NCBI GenBank assembly: GCA_030680855.1
Contig: JAUXUN010000079.1
Location: 1-64,000 of the forward strand
Length of the DNA: 64,000 nucleotides
Direction: 5' to 3'
Source of the DNA: Aestuariivirga sp.
Lineage (GTDB): Bacteria; Pseudomonadota; Alphaproteobacteria; Rhizobiales; Aestuariivirgaceae
The notes beneath the pieces were generated by a model that searched no databases, was not told the DNA's origin, and worked only from the letters and a program-made list of their open reading frames with translations. Shown one piece after another: positions 25,449 to 34,063 of this stretch. The position numbers were made by a program, and so were the translations under genes. How positions within the stretch are numbered: position 1 is the first letter of the stretch; every line of letters begins with the position of its first letter.

Positions 25449-27149
25449 TCAAATATCGGCATGGAACAACATACCCAGAATGAGGAATGCAGCCAACATC
25501 ACAGTCGTCCAGAAGGCCATAGTTCCAGTGGGCCAAGTGCGGCCAAACAGGCCGAGCGGCCCGTGGCTTCTCCTCAGGTTGGCGACCGTCGACTGGACCG
25601 AAGAACCGAGAGCCTTGACCAGCCATGTCCATCCGCTGTCGAAGCAGTCGATGAGCCACAGGCTGGCGATTGATCCGGGCTTGCGCCAGAGCCAGTCCGT
25701 ATCGAGGGTAATAGTCAGCGTACGCTTGAGCCAGCCAAGCATAAGGAAGAATGCGAGGCCGGAGAACAGCAGCAACTGAAGCTGCGACATTACATGATTC
25801 AGCGTGTATGGAACGTAGGACGTCGCATAGGGCAGTATGGCGTAGAGTGGTGCGGGCAACACACCGATGCCGATGCACAGCAACGCAGCAATGATCATGC
25901 CTGCCTGCATGTTCCACGGCGGATCGGCGGGACGCAACCCAGAGTCCTTCTGAAAGAATACGAACCATGGGAATTTTATGCCTGCATGAAGGAACACGCC
26001 GGCCGATGCCGCCATCAGCAGGTACCAGACGACGGCCAGATGCTCGTCGGCCGCGCCCTCGAGGATCATTGACTTCGACACAAATCCCGAGGTGAAGGGA
26101 AATGACGAAATCGACAGTGCGCCAACAATGCCGCAAATTGTGGTGACCGGCATGGTGCGGAACAATCCGCCGAGATCGGTGCACTTGCTTTTGGCCGTCA
26201 TGTAGAGCACCGAGCCTGCCGACATCAGCAACAGGGCTTTGTAAATGATATGCGTGAAAGCATGCGCGGCAGCCCCGTTCAGCGCCATTTCGGTGCCGAT
26301 GCCGATGCCCGTCACCATGAAGCCGACCTGATTCACGATTGAGTAGGCGAGGATGCGGCGCATGTCATTTTCGAGGATGGCATAGATGATGCCGTAGAAC
26401 ATCATGGCCAGACCCAGCCAGACCAGGATTTCGGCGCCGGCGAAACCGACCATCATCACATATATGGCGGTCTTGGTGGTGAAGGCCGAGAGGAACACCA
26501 TGCCGGACCACGAAGCTTGGGGATACGCGTCCGGAAGCCAGGCGGACAGCGGCGTTGCGGCAGCATTGATCAGGAAACCCGCAAGAATGAACTGCGGCGG
26601 TATGGTGCTGAGGTCCATGGCATGGAACGCGATACTTCCCGTCATCGCGGCCTCTCCCGCAATGCCGGCCATCAGAATGACACCACCCAAGAGGTGCATG
26701 ATGGCGTAGCGAAGCCCGGCGGCCCTTGCCTTGCTGCCGTTGGACCAAAGCACCAGCGTCGACGCGATCGCCATCAATTCCCAGAAGACAAAGAGGGTGA
26801 TCAGGTCTCCGGCGAAGACGACGCCAAGCGCGCTTCCGGCATAGACATATGCGGCGGCGAGTTCGAGGAGGTTTTTCTGGTTGAGCGAGAACAGGCCGCC
26901 CGCCAAGGCCATAATAGCGAACGCCGTTCCGAAAAGACGTGAGAGCTTGCTGCCGTTGACGACGGCGAGTTCATGCCCAAGGAAGGGCAGGCTCAGCGCT
27001 ACGCCGTCCGGCACCAGCCAGACAAGCCATAACGCGAGGGCAGGCGCCAGCAACAGCAATGCCGCGCGTGCTTCAGCGCGGAGAAACGGCAGAAGGAGGC
27101 CCGCAAAGATGAGCGCCAAAGCTGGGGGCATCGCAAAATCAATCCCCAT
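25449..27149 (-). CDS. Mrp/NuoL-M-N-like antiporter subunit, third D-type copy
   Basis: A 566-residue membrane protein with about 14 hydrophobic segments, last gene of the Mrp-type operon. The core antiporter module has the key Glu in LFVFWELMAIAS, the Lys in TTKTAIYVMM and the Lys in THIIYKALLLMSAGSV. A C-terminal extension (from about residue 440) has a further amphipathic stretch and two hydrophobic segments, giving some likeness to NuoL or MrpA N-terminal modules. ATG 27149 lies inside the end of the preceding gene (11-base overlap). It probably moves Na+ or H+ as part of a multisubunit complex. Confidence 0.85.
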   Translation of the reverse strand: MGIDFAMPPALALIFAGLLLPFLRAEARAALLLLAPALALWLVWLVPDGVALSLPFLGHELAVVNGSKLSRLFGTAFAIMALAGGLFSLNQKNLLELAAAYVYAGSALGVVFAGDLITLFVFWELMAIASTLVLWSNGSKARAAGLRYAIMHLLGGVILMAGIAGEAAMTGSIAFHAMDLSTIPPQFILAGFLINAAATPLSAWLPDAYPQASWSGMVFLSAFTTKTAIYVMMVGFAGAEILVWLGLAMMFYGIIYAILENDMRRILAYSIVNQVGFMVTGIGIGTEMALNGAAAHAFTHIIYKALLLMSAGSVLYMTAKSKCTDLGGLFRTMPVTTICGIVGALSISSFPFTSGFVSKSMILEGAADEHLAVVWYLLMAASAGVFLHAGIKFPWFVFFQKDSGLRPADPPWNMQAGMIIAALLCIGIGVLPAPLYAILPYATSYVPYTLNHVMSQLQLLLFSGLAFFLMLGWLKRTLTITLDTDWLWRKPGSIASLWLIDCFDSGWTWLVKALGSSVQSTVANLRRSHGPLGLFGRTWPTGTMAFWTTVMLAAFLILGMLFHADI

Positions 27150-27387
27150 AATAATCATCCGGACGCTTGAACAGCATGCCGAGCACCTTGGCGAGGACCA
27201 CCAGAACCACGCAACTGATGAAGCCATACCAAGCGCTGAAGCCAAATGTCCCGTCCAGTCCGAAATATGGATGTGGCACCAGAAAAGCATCAAGCGCGAC
27301 AAGCACGGCGAGCACAATGGAGAACGCGATCCATAACAGTCTGATGGTCGATGCGCTTACGAGCCAGTGGCCGTTCTGCTCAGACAT
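27139..27387 (-). CDS. Small membrane protein within the Mrp-type operon
   Basis: 82 residues with two hydrophobic segments (IRLLWIAFSIVLAVLVALDA and AWYGFISCVVLVVLAKVLGM) and an acidic end RPDDYYGD. It lies between two NuoL/M/N-like genes, 3 bases after the upstream stop and overlapping the downstream start, so it belongs to the complex's operon. Small accessory subunits of this kind accompany some Mrp-like clusters. I do not recognise a named family. Confidence 0.75.
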   Translation of the reverse strand: MSEQNGHWLVSASTIRLLWIAFSIVLAVLVALDAFLVPHPYFGLDGTFGFSAWYGFISCVVLVVLAKVLGMLFKRPDDYYGD

Positions 27388-27390
27388 AGC

Positions 27391-28890
27391 TCATCCTCCA
27401 ATCATCAACTTCGCCAAAGCCAGCGGTACGTCCGGGCGGAAGAACATTAAAACAGTTGCTAGAGCGGTTGCCAGCAGCGCGAGCACCATGGGCAAAGGCG
27501 CCTCTCCATGATCGGCACGTTCTTCGGGATGCGCCGCAACCCAGGCGGGGCTTTTTGCTGCCGGCATTTTTAAAAACGCCCTGAAAATGATCGGCAGAAA
27601 ATACGCGGCATTGAGCACTGTGCTCACCACCACGACGCCGACCGCCAGCCAATTGGTACTTTGCATTGCGCCTTGCAGGATGTACCACTTGCCGAGGAAA
27701 CCGGCAGTCGGGGGCACTCCGATCATGGCGAGCGCCCCAATGGCAAATGCGCCCATGGTCCACGGCATCTTGATTCCAATTCCATCGAGCTGGCTGATTT
27801 CCGACTTGTGCGCCGCAGTGTAGATGGCGCCCGCCGCGAAGAACAGCGTGATCTTGGACACCGCATGGGCGGCGATATGCATCGCCGCGCCAACAACGGC
27901 AATTGGCGTAAAGAGCGCCGATGCGAGCACGACATAGGATAGTTGCGACACCGTCGAATAGGCCAAGCGCTTCTTCAGGTTGTCCTGCCGCAAGGCGGCA
28001 ATCGACGCGAGGATGATGGTGGCGCCTGCGGCCCAGGCCAGCCAGGCGCCCGAGCCCGCCTGCGCCAGCGTATCGACGCCAAAGATATAGACGATTACCT
28101 TGAGCACGGTGAATACGCCCGCCTTGACGACTGCCACCGCATGCAGCAAGGCGCTCACCGGCGTCGGCGCCACCATGGCCGCTGGAAGCCAGAAATGGAA
28201 TGGCATGAGCGCCGCCTTGCCAATTCCAAAAATGAACAACGCAAGCAACAGGCCCAGCCCGGCAGCGCCCAATTTTCCGCTTAGAATTCCGCCAGCCGTA
28301 AAGTCGAGCGTCCCGGCTACGACGCTCGTAATAATTATGGCGGGCAGCAGCAAGACCATGGAAGTGCCAATAAGCAGGCCTAAGTAGACCCGGCCCGCCC
28401 GCATCGCTTCGGCAGTGGCCTTATGGGTCACCAGCGGATAGGTGCTGAGCGTGAGGAGTTCGTAGAACAGGAAAAGGGTGAAGAGGTTCTCCGCAAAGGC
28501 TATCCCCATAGTGGCCGAAATCGCGACGGCAAAGCACATGTAAAATGTCGTCTGACGAGGCTCATCATTGGCGCGCATATAGCCGATGGAATAGACCGCA
28601 TTCACCAGCCATAGCGATCCCGCGACCAGGGCAAAGAGCATGCCGAGAGGTTCCACCGCGAGGGCCAGCCTCATGCCAGGCAGCACTTCGGTGACGGTAA
28701 GGCGTGGCGTCGCGCCAGCCAGGATCGAAGGCAAAAGTGACCAGACGACGAGCGCCAGCACTACTGCGGCCACAATGGTGACCGCCTCGCGCAGGTTCGG
28801 GTACTTGTGGCCGAGCGGGATGAGCGCCGCTGCACCGAGCGGCACCAGCAACGCGGCGGCAACGAGATTCACTGGATCGGCGCTCAGCAC
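27391..28890 (-). CDS. Mrp-type antiporter subunit D-like, second copy
   Basis: 499 residues and about 14 membrane segments. The proton-channel Glu is in LFLFYELLTLSTYPLV and Lys residues in GIGKAALMPFHFWLP and VVKAGVFTVLKV. Further family blocks are YSTVSQLSYVVLA and PPTAGFLGKWYIL. Its start overlaps the stop of the preceding D-type gene by one base. It differs clearly from the other two D-type proteins here, so this is an old paralogue rather than a recent duplication. Confidence 0.87.
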   Translation of the reverse strand: MLSADPVNLVAAALLVPLGAAALIPLGHKYPNLREAVTIVAAVVLALVVWSLLPSILAGATPRLTVTEVLPGMRLALAVEPLGMLFALVAGSLWLVNAVYSIGYMRANDEPRQTTFYMCFAVAISATMGIAFAENLFTLFLFYELLTLSTYPLVTHKATAEAMRAGRVYLGLLIGTSMVLLLPAIIITSVVAGTLDFTAGGILSGKLGAAGLGLLLALFIFGIGKAALMPFHFWLPAAMVAPTPVSALLHAVAVVKAGVFTVLKVIVYIFGVDTLAQAGSGAWLAWAAGATIILASIAALRQDNLKKRLAYSTVSQLSYVVLASALFTPIAVVGAAMHIAAHAVSKITLFFAAGAIYTAAHKSEISQLDGIGIKMPWTMGAFAIGALAMIGVPPTAGFLGKWYILQGAMQSTNWLAVGVVVVSTVLNAAYFLPIIFRAFLKMPAAKSPAWVAAHPEERADHGEAPLPMVLALLATALATVLMFFRPDVPLALAKLMIGG

Positions 28891-30386
28891 TACCTCATCC
28901 CTCCGAGCAGCATCTCGGCGGCGCCCCGGGCGAGCCCCGCACTGAGGCGCGTGTCGAGGCCGAAATAGACGCTAAGTGCGGCCAGTACGGCAATGGGAAC
29001 AAGCATCAGGGCGGGTGGGTCAGTTGCGTCCCGCACTGTTTTCGAGGGCTCGCGGAAATAGGCAGATTCCACGACCCGCCCGACATATATGACGGCGAGC
29101 AGCGAACTTGCAACGACGAGGGCGACAACTGGCCAGTAGCCTCTCTCGATCGCGCCTATCACCAGATACCACTTGGAAATGAATCCTGCCGTGCCGGGGA
29201 TGCCAATCAGGCCAAGCCCCGCGACAGTGAAGGCCGCCATGGTGACGGGCATGCGCCGGCCGATGCCGGCCATATCGGCAACCTGCACCGACCCGATCCG
29301 GTAGAAGACGGCGCCAAGCGCCATAAACAAAGTGGTCTTGATCATCGCGTGGTTGAACATATGCACCAGCCCGCCGGTCAATCCACTGACGTTGGCCAGC
29401 GCGATGCCAAGAGTAATGTAGCCGATCTGCGCCACCGACGAGTAGGCCAGCATGCGCTTGGCATTTGCCTCGAAGATGGCGCTGAACGAGGCGATCAACA
29501 TGGCCGCCAGCGACAGCAACAGCACCACCATGTAGACCGGCAGGACGTCAATCCCGAAGGCCACTCCATAGATTGAAAAATAGATGCGGATAAGAAGATA
29601 GACCGCAACTTTCGTGGCCGTTCCCGCCAGAAACGCCGCTGCCGCCGACGGCGCGTAGGCATAGGCATTGGGCAGCCACACGTGCAGGGGAAACAGTGCG
29701 AGTTTGAGGCAGATGCCGACCGAGAGAAAGGCCAGGGCCGCCAGGATGGGACGGGAATATTCCGTCATGCCGGGGCCAATCCGGCTTGCGATATCGGCAA
29801 GGTTGAGGCTGCCGGTTGCGAGATACAGGAGCCCAATGCCAATCACATAGAACGACGCTCCAATTGTCCCGATGATCAGATACTGGTAGGAGGCCAGCAG
29901 GGCGCGGCGATGGCGGCCCATGGCGATCAACACATAGGTGGATAGCGAGGAGACTTCGAGAAAGACGAAGACATTGAATGCGTCGCCCGACACACTGATG
30001 CCAAGCAGGCCAGTAAGGCAGAGCAGGTACATCGTGTAGAACCAGGCCTGCTGATTGCCGTCAATCTCCTTCCTGACGCTGGTTCCGGCGAAAGGAATGA
30101 TCATTGAGCCAACAAGGTTCACGATCAGCAGGACAAAACCATTCAAGCGATCGACCCGGTATTCGATACCGAACGGCACGGCCCATCCTCCCAGAACATA
30201 GGAGACTGGTGCCGCCGACTGCAGCACCTGGGCCAGCAGCGCCAATGATATTGCCAGGGAAAGCCAACTGGCAGCAACTGCCATCAGCCACGCGCTGTTG
30301 CCGCGGCGCATAAACGAAGTGAACACTGCTGCAAACATCGGCACAAGCACTTGCAGTACCGGGAGATGCGGTGCGATTGCCGTCAT
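28890..30386 (-). CDS. mrpD: Mrp-type antiporter subunit MrpD
   Basis: 498 residues, about 14 membrane segments. The conserved Glu lies in VFVFLEVSSLSTYVLI and Lys residues in AGTATKVAVYLLIRI and NHAMIKTTLFMALGAV; YSSVAQIGYITLG and GIPGTAGFISKWYLV are further family marks. It overlaps mrpC by 4 bases (ATGA). The position directly after mrpC is that of mrpD in standard Mrp operons, so I give this copy the name. Confidence 0.9.
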   Translation of the reverse strand: MTAIAPHLPVLQVLVPMFAAVFTSFMRRGNSAWLMAVAASWLSLAISLALLAQVLQSAAPVSYVLGGWAVPFGIEYRVDRLNGFVLLIVNLVGSMIIPFAGTSVRKEIDGNQQAWFYTMYLLCLTGLLGISVSGDAFNVFVFLEVSSLSTYVLIAMGRHRRALLASYQYLIIGTIGASFYVIGIGLLYLATGSLNLADIASRIGPGMTEYSRPILAALAFLSVGICLKLALFPLHVWLPNAYAYAPSAAAAFLAGTATKVAVYLLIRIYFSIYGVAFGIDVLPVYMVVLLLSLAAMLIASFSAIFEANAKRMLAYSSVAQIGYITLGIALANVSGLTGGLVHMFNHAMIKTTLFMALGAVFYRIGSVQVADMAGIGRRMPVTMAAFTVAGLGLIGIPGTAGFISKWYLVIGAIERGYWPVVALVVASSLLAVIYVGRVVESAYFREPSKTVRDATDPPALMLVPIAVLAALSVYFGLDTRLSAGLARGAAEMLLGGMR

Positions 30387-30748
30387 ATTTCGCCATCTCT
30401 GGCAAAAATTTCATCCTCTTCGATCGTTCCGTATGCCTCGTGAATACGCACTACCAGTGCGAGGCCAAGCGCCAATGTGGCGATACCCACCACAATAGCC
30501 GTGAGAATCAGCACATGCGGCAAAGGATTTGAATAGATACTGTAAGCAGGATCGATGATGGGCACAGTGCCGCCGGCAATCTTTCCAGGGGTCACATAGA
30601 GCAGGTAGACCGAGGTTTGAAAGAGTGACAGTCCGACAAGTTTCTTGATCATGTTGCCGCGGGCTATCACGATGTAGAGTCCTGCCATCATCAGGAATAT
30701 GGTGATGAAATAGTTGTAGTGGCCGATAAGTTCCGCAAAGACGCTCAT
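30383..30748 (-). CDS. mrpC: Mrp antiporter subunit MrpC (NuoK-like)
   Basis: 121 residues with three membrane segments. Conserved stretches are GLYIVIARGNMIKKLVGLSL, DPAYSIYSNPLPHVLILTAI and VVGIATLALGLAL. The second block (P-LPHALVLTAIVIG) is diagnostic for MrpC/MnhC. ATG 30748 overlaps the mrpB stop (ATGA) and is preferred to an in-frame ATG further up. MrpC is related to NuoK of complex I. Confidence 0.92.
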   Translation of the reverse strand: MSVFAELIGHYNYFITIFLMMAGLYIVIARGNMIKKLVGLSLFQTSVYLLYVTPGKIAGGTVPIIDPAYSIYSNPLPHVLILTAIVVGIATLALGLALVVRIHEAYGTIEEDEIFARDGEI

Positions 30749-31164
30749 GAATGCTCCCTGTCGGTAAGCGCATAGAAGATTGCGATCAGGGTTGCGGCCA
30801 CTGTGGTGATGACGCCCGCCTCCACCAGAAAGACACCCCACTCATGTGCGTGCAGCGCATCGTGTCCGAAGACGGAATAATCCAGGTAGCGCTTGCCCGC
30901 GAACAACGAGGGAACCCCAGTTGCCGCGAAGATCAGCACGCCCGCGGGGGCCAGGCGTTCGACCAGCGCAACGGGCGCTATCTGCCTTGCTGCCTTTGCC
31001 CCAAAGACCAGCGCATAGACAATCACCATCCCCGCTACGATCACACCGGCCTGAAAGCCGCCCCCTGGGCCATAATCACCGTGGAGTTGCACATAAGCCG
31101 CAAACACCAGCATGTAAGGCAGGATCAGCTTGACGCCGATCCGCAGCAAAACATCACTCTTCAT
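30745..31164 (-). CDS. mrpB: Mrp antiporter subunit MrpB (MnhB domain)
   Basis: 139 residues, four membrane segments. The diagnostic MnhB block is present: FAAYVQLHGDYGPGGGFQAG followed by VIVAGMVIVYALVFG. Start and stop overlap with neighbouring genes by 4 bases on both sides, as expected for a tightly coupled operon. In classical systems MrpB follows a large MrpA; here the preceding gene encodes only the C-terminal MrpA part. Confidence 0.92.
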   Translation of the reverse strand: MKSDVLLRIGVKLILPYMLVFAAYVQLHGDYGPGGGFQAGVIVAGMVIVYALVFGAKAARQIAPVALVERLAPAGVLIFAATGVPSLFAGKRYLDYSVFGHDALHAHEWGVFLVEAGVITTVAATLIAIFYALTDREHS

Positions 31165-31721
31165 GACGGCTCGCCCTCATTGCCGCCCGCCGGGCCGCGC
31201 CGCCGCCGCACCCGGAGCAGCATCATGATGCCAATCCCGGCGGTGAAAACCACGAGTGTTTCGCCCAAGGTGTCGAAACTGCGATAGTCCGCCAAAACCG
31301 CGGTAACCACATTGGCGGCGATTTGTTTTTCACGCGCCGCATCGAGATAGTGCGGCGTGGTGTGCTCATGTATCGGCGCGTCCGCCACTCCGAAAGGCGG
31401 GAGCGTGGACGTTCCCCAAATCAGCGCAAAACCCGTAATCAAGGTGATGAACAGCGGGACGACGGCACTCCGCGGTTTGGGATACTCGCGTGATTTTGTC
31501 AGGTGAAGCGCGATCAAAAAAATCACCGTCGAGACGCCGGCCCCGACCGCTGCTTCCGTCATCGCAACATCAACCGCGTCGAGCACGACAAAGACGCTTG
31601 CCATCAGGAAGCTGTAGGTTCCGGCCAGCATGACCACACCGAAGAGGCTGCGCTGCCTGATGATTGCACAGGAGGTCACCGCAAGAAGAGTGAGGAGGAC
31701 GGCATTGATGTAGATTTCCAC
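31161..31721 (-). CDS. MrpA C-terminal-type subunit (DUF4040/MbhD-MbhE-like)
   Basis: 186 residues matching only the end of a classical MrpA. The first half is the DUF4040/MbhD piece (LLAVTSCAIIRQRSLFGVVM, VDVAMTEAAVGAGVSTVIFL). The second half, with YRSFDTLGETLVVFTAGIGI, matches the MbhE/MrpA tail. The roughly 600-residue N-terminal antiporter module of MrpA is absent and is presumably supplied by one of the extra D-type genes. Such split forms are known from archaeal and anaerobe Mrp-like complexes. Confidence 0.85.
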   Translation of the reverse strand: MEIYINAVLLTLLAVTSCAIIRQRSLFGVVMLAGTYSFLMASVFVVLDAVDVAMTEAAVGAGVSTVIFLIALHLTKSREYPKPRSAVVPLFITLITGFALIWGTSTLPPFGVADAPIHEHTTPHYLDAAREKQIAANVVTAVLADYRSFDTLGETLVVFTAGIGIMMLLRVRRRRGPAGGNEGEPS

Positions 31722-32068
31722 TAGCCCTCCTTGTGTTTCCCTGCATCCAGCCGGCCGCGGCGGTCCTTTGACAGGATTGGCTTCACGCCTTCATGCAGCG
31801 CTGCCCGGGCAAGCGCGTGCGAAATCACCGGCCCGATGTAAAACAGGAGGGCCGACAGGAACAGGAGCTTCAGGCTCACCAGCGAGAATCCCGCCTGCAG
31901 CATGAAGCCGGCGAGCAGCAGGCCTGCCCCAAAAGTGTCGATGATGCTCGCGGCCTGCATGCGGCTGAACAGGTCCGGCATGCGGACCATGCCAATCGCG
32001 CCGATCACGATAAACACGCTTCCCGAAAACATAAGCAGCCAACTGATGAGTTCAACGATCATTGTCAT
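31721..32068 (-). CDS. mrpG: Mrp antiporter subunit MrpG
   Basis: 115 residues, three membrane segments. The MnhG/PhaG pattern is clear: LLMFSGSVFIVIGAIGMVRM, PDLFSRMQAASIIDTFGAGL and a third segment ending FYIGPVISHALARAA. The C-terminus is basic. It overlaps mrpF by 4 bases and the next gene by 1 base. Confidence 0.92.
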   Translation of the reverse strand: MTMIVELISWLLMFSGSVFIVIGAIGMVRMPDLFSRMQAASIIDTFGAGLLLAGFMLQAGFSLVSLKLLFLSALLFYIGPVISHALARAALHEGVKPILSKDRRGRLDAGKHKEG

Positions 32069-32346
32069 GATGCGCCATCGTCGTCGGGACCAAGCGCGAG
32101 ATCGCCGTGCCGAAAGAACTTAAGCACGGCGAGCGTCGATATGACGTTCAGCAGGGCGTAGACCAGGCCGATGTCCAGCCACTCGGGACGGCCATTCAGG
32201 AACCCCAGCGCCGCCAGAAACAGGATAGCCAGTGTGCCAACTGTATTTCCGGCGAGCATGCGGTCGAACGTCGTGGGGCCCTTAACCGCGCGCGCAACGG
32301 CCAAGGCCATCGCGATCAAAATTGCGAGGACCGCCGCGAGCAGCAT
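32065..32346 (-). CDS. mrpF: Mrp antiporter subunit MrpF
   Basis: 93 residues, three membrane segments. The family block is AVKGPTTFDRMLAGNTVGTL followed by a second hydrophobic run and WLDIGLVYALLNVISTLAVL. ATG 32346 overlaps the mrpE stop. The same frame stays open upstream, but that part lies inside mrpE and has no family likeness. Confidence 0.9.
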   Translation of the reverse strand: MLLAAVLAILIAMALAVARAVKGPTTFDRMLAGNTVGTLAILFLAALGFLNGRPEWLDIGLVYALLNVISTLAVLKFFRHGDLALGPDDDGAS

Positions 32347-32819
32347 CAGGTTCTGCCTTCGAAGCGCCGAACCCGCTGATCCATCAGGCCCGCTTCGACG
32401 TTGAGCGCGCCCTCCTGGGTCAACGCATAAACCGTAAGCCTTTTGCCCTTGACGCCAGCCGTAACCGTGCCGGGGGTGAGCGTGATTGAATTGGCATAGG
32501 TGGCAATGCCAGTGGCGGATTTCTGGCTGGCATCGACAACCGTCATGCACGGCGAAATCGGCAGCTTCGGATGGACGATAATCCTGGCAACATTCCATGC
32601 CGATTTGGCAATCTCCCAAAACAGCCAGGAATAGTATCGGGGAATGCCCGCAATAACAGCGATCGGAACAGCTTCGTCATCATCAATTTTCATGCGCTTG
32701 CTGGCAAGAACGGCAAACGACGATACGGCGATTCCGCAGCCGATGAGGAACGCCGTATAATGCCCTGAAAGCGCCAGCCAAAAACAGAGCAGGAGAATGC
32801 CGAGGACGATCATGCGCAT
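32346..32819 (-). CDS. mrpE: Mrp antiporter subunit MrpE
   Basis: 157 residues from the chosen ATG (an ATG at 32915 would add 32 residues without family likeness). Two N-terminal membrane segments are followed by the MnhE domain: YYSWLFWEIAKSAWNVARII, ITLTPGTVTAGVKGKRLTVY and ALTQEGAL. It is the first gene of a ten-gene operon transcribed leftward. No strong ribosome site precedes either start, so the start is the least certain point. Confidence 0.82.
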   Translation of the reverse strand: MRMIVLGILLLCFWLALSGHYTAFLIGCGIAVSSFAVLASKRMKIDDDEAVPIAVIAGIPRYYSWLFWEIAKSAWNVARIIVHPKLPISPCMTVVDASQKSATGIATYANSITLTPGTVTAGVKGKRLTVYALTQEGALNVEAGLMDQRVRRFEGRT

Positions 32820-32915
32820 GCCGTGTTGCTCGCACGTCTCGCCGGACGGGTCAACAGGAATTGGCCGCCGCCAAACTCTTTGGATGAGCGCGGGCTTGGC
32901 TCGCGTGCGCATCAT

Positions 32916-33350
32916 TTGTGACTTCGCACAACTGCGGATTAAATTCCGTTCTTTTCATCCGCCACTTCTTCAACCCGGCTGGCCGCTCAACTTTCTTCGG
33001 GTCACCATTCTCATCAGTCAGGCCCGCCCGCGGCTGTCACTCCTGGTTAGCTTGGCGCGATCAACCTTCGGAGTTTGTTCTGATGGGGCGTGCCAGCTCA
33101 ACCCCACCTCTGAACTACATCAGCTCATTGACGCAGGCGCCAGGGCTGGTAGCCCAATCCAAATCCTGCACTTTGCAATATCAGCAGTTGCAATGCTGTC
33201 AACATTCTTGTCAGCAAGACAGGGCTTCAGGTACCCGCCGCTACATGGGCACATTGGGTGTTGACGGGAAGTTCCCCAAGAAGCTTGATTTTATCAGGTT
33301 TGAGGCAGCGGGGCCTTGTTGCGGCAGGGGCAACAGGCCCAACGTTGAAG
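32916..33350. other. Intergenic region upstream of the Mrp operon
   Basis: About 430 bases between the Mrp operon and tRNA-His. Open frames here on both strands show no recognisable protein. The promoter of the Mrp operon should lie near its left part. No clear -35/-10 pair or repeat stands out. Confidence 0.4.
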
Positions 33351-33427
33351 TGGTACAGCTGGGTGGGCTCGAACCACCGACCTCCGGATCCACAATCCGG
33401 CGCTCTAACCAACTGAGCTACAGCTGC
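33351..33427 (-). tRNA. tRNA-His (anticodon GTG)
   Basis: The reverse complement folds completely. Acceptor GCAGCTG pairs with CAGCTGT (G1:U72 wobble), then A73 and CCA (33351-33353). Anticodon stem CCGGA/TCCGG encloses TTGTGGA, so the anticodon is GTG. The base before position 1 is T, not G, and position 73 is A, not C. The usual histidine identity pair G-1:C73 is therefore absent, as known in a group of alphaproteobacteria. Confidence 0.95.
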
Positions 33428-33476
33428 AACTTCAAGTGCCGCGCAAACTAGCGAGGTGCGCCTGCAAATTCAAGCA

Positions 33477-33507
33477 AACAAAAAGGCCCGCGACAATCGC
33501 GGGCCTT
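33477..33507 (-). terminator. Rho-independent terminator of the phasin gene
   Basis: Perfect 11-bp stem AAGGCCCGCGA (33483-33493) and TCGCGGGCCTT (33497-33507) with a 3-base loop. On the minus strand it is followed by a T-rich tract. It lies about 20 bases after the phasin stop. Confidence 0.9.
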
Positions 33508-33528
33508 CGGTCAAAGTGTTAAACCAGA

Positions 33529-33987
33529 TCAGGCAGCAAAGGACTTGCTGAAGTCCTTGACCGACTTTTCAAAGCTGCTCTTCAGCGGCTGGGCTGCCTC
33601 AGTTGTCAGGCGCACGGCAATCTCGTTCAATTCGCCGGCCTGGGCCTTGAAGGCTTCAGCCTGGTCCTTGACGAAGCTCTGCTGGAGGGAAACAACCTCG
33701 CCGAATTCCTTCGTGGAAAACAGCTTGCGGCTGAAGGCAAAAGCCTGTTCCATGTTCTTCTGGGTAAATTCCATGGCCTTCTTCTGGAAGTCCACAACGC
33801 CGGACTTGTAGGCGGAAGCCACGGCTTCAAATATCTGTGCATTGTCCTGGGCCACGTCCTTCACCTTCTCAAAAGCAACCTGGGCCTGGTCTACGGACTT
33901 CTGGGCGAATTCCAGTGCTTCCTTCGGCATTTCGAGAGCTTCGGATGGCATTTCGGAATTGGCTTCAAATTTTGATTTCTTGCTCAT
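33529..33987 (-). CDS. Phasin (PHB granule-associated protein)
   Basis: 152 residues, wholly alpha-helical in character, with the phasin_2 pattern: PKEALEFAQKSVDQAQVAFE, AYKSGVVDFQKKAMEFTQKN, QAFAFSRKLFSTKEFGEVVS and a C-terminal helix rich in Lys, Ser and Ala (AAQPLKSSFEKSVKDFSKSF). It coats polyhydroxybutyrate granules and links to phaZ and acetoacetyl-CoA synthetase in the same window. GGAG lies at proper distance from ATG 33987. It has its own promoter and terminator, so it is probably monocistronic and strongly expressed. Confidence 0.92.
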   Translation of the reverse strand: MSKKSKFEANSEMPSEALEMPKEALEFAQKSVDQAQVAFEKVKDVAQDNAQIFEAVASAYKSGVVDFQKKAMEFTQKNMEQAFAFSRKLFSTKEFGEVVSLQQSFVKDQAEAFKAQAGELNEIAVRLTTEAAQPLKSSFEKSVKDFSKSFAA

Positions 33988-34034
33988 GGGTCAATCTCCA
34001 CATTGGTTAACGGCGCGATCTGTCGCTTGAAACT

Positions 34035-34063
34035 CATATAAGAACAAAAATGGTGCATTGCAA
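34035..34063 (-). promoter_or_regulatory. Probable phasin promoter
   Basis: On the minus strand TTGCAA (34058-34063) and TATATG (34035-34040) are 17 bases apart, about 50 bases before the phasin start. The -35 overlaps one of two close GCATTGCAAC / TTGCAACGCAGC motifs (34055-34084), which resemble the TGC/GCA-rich sites bound by the PHB regulator PhaR. Confidence 0.5.

Noticed and set aside
32918-33451. 177-codon frame running into tRNA-His
   Set aside because: It ends inside the tRNA gene and has no recognisable features.
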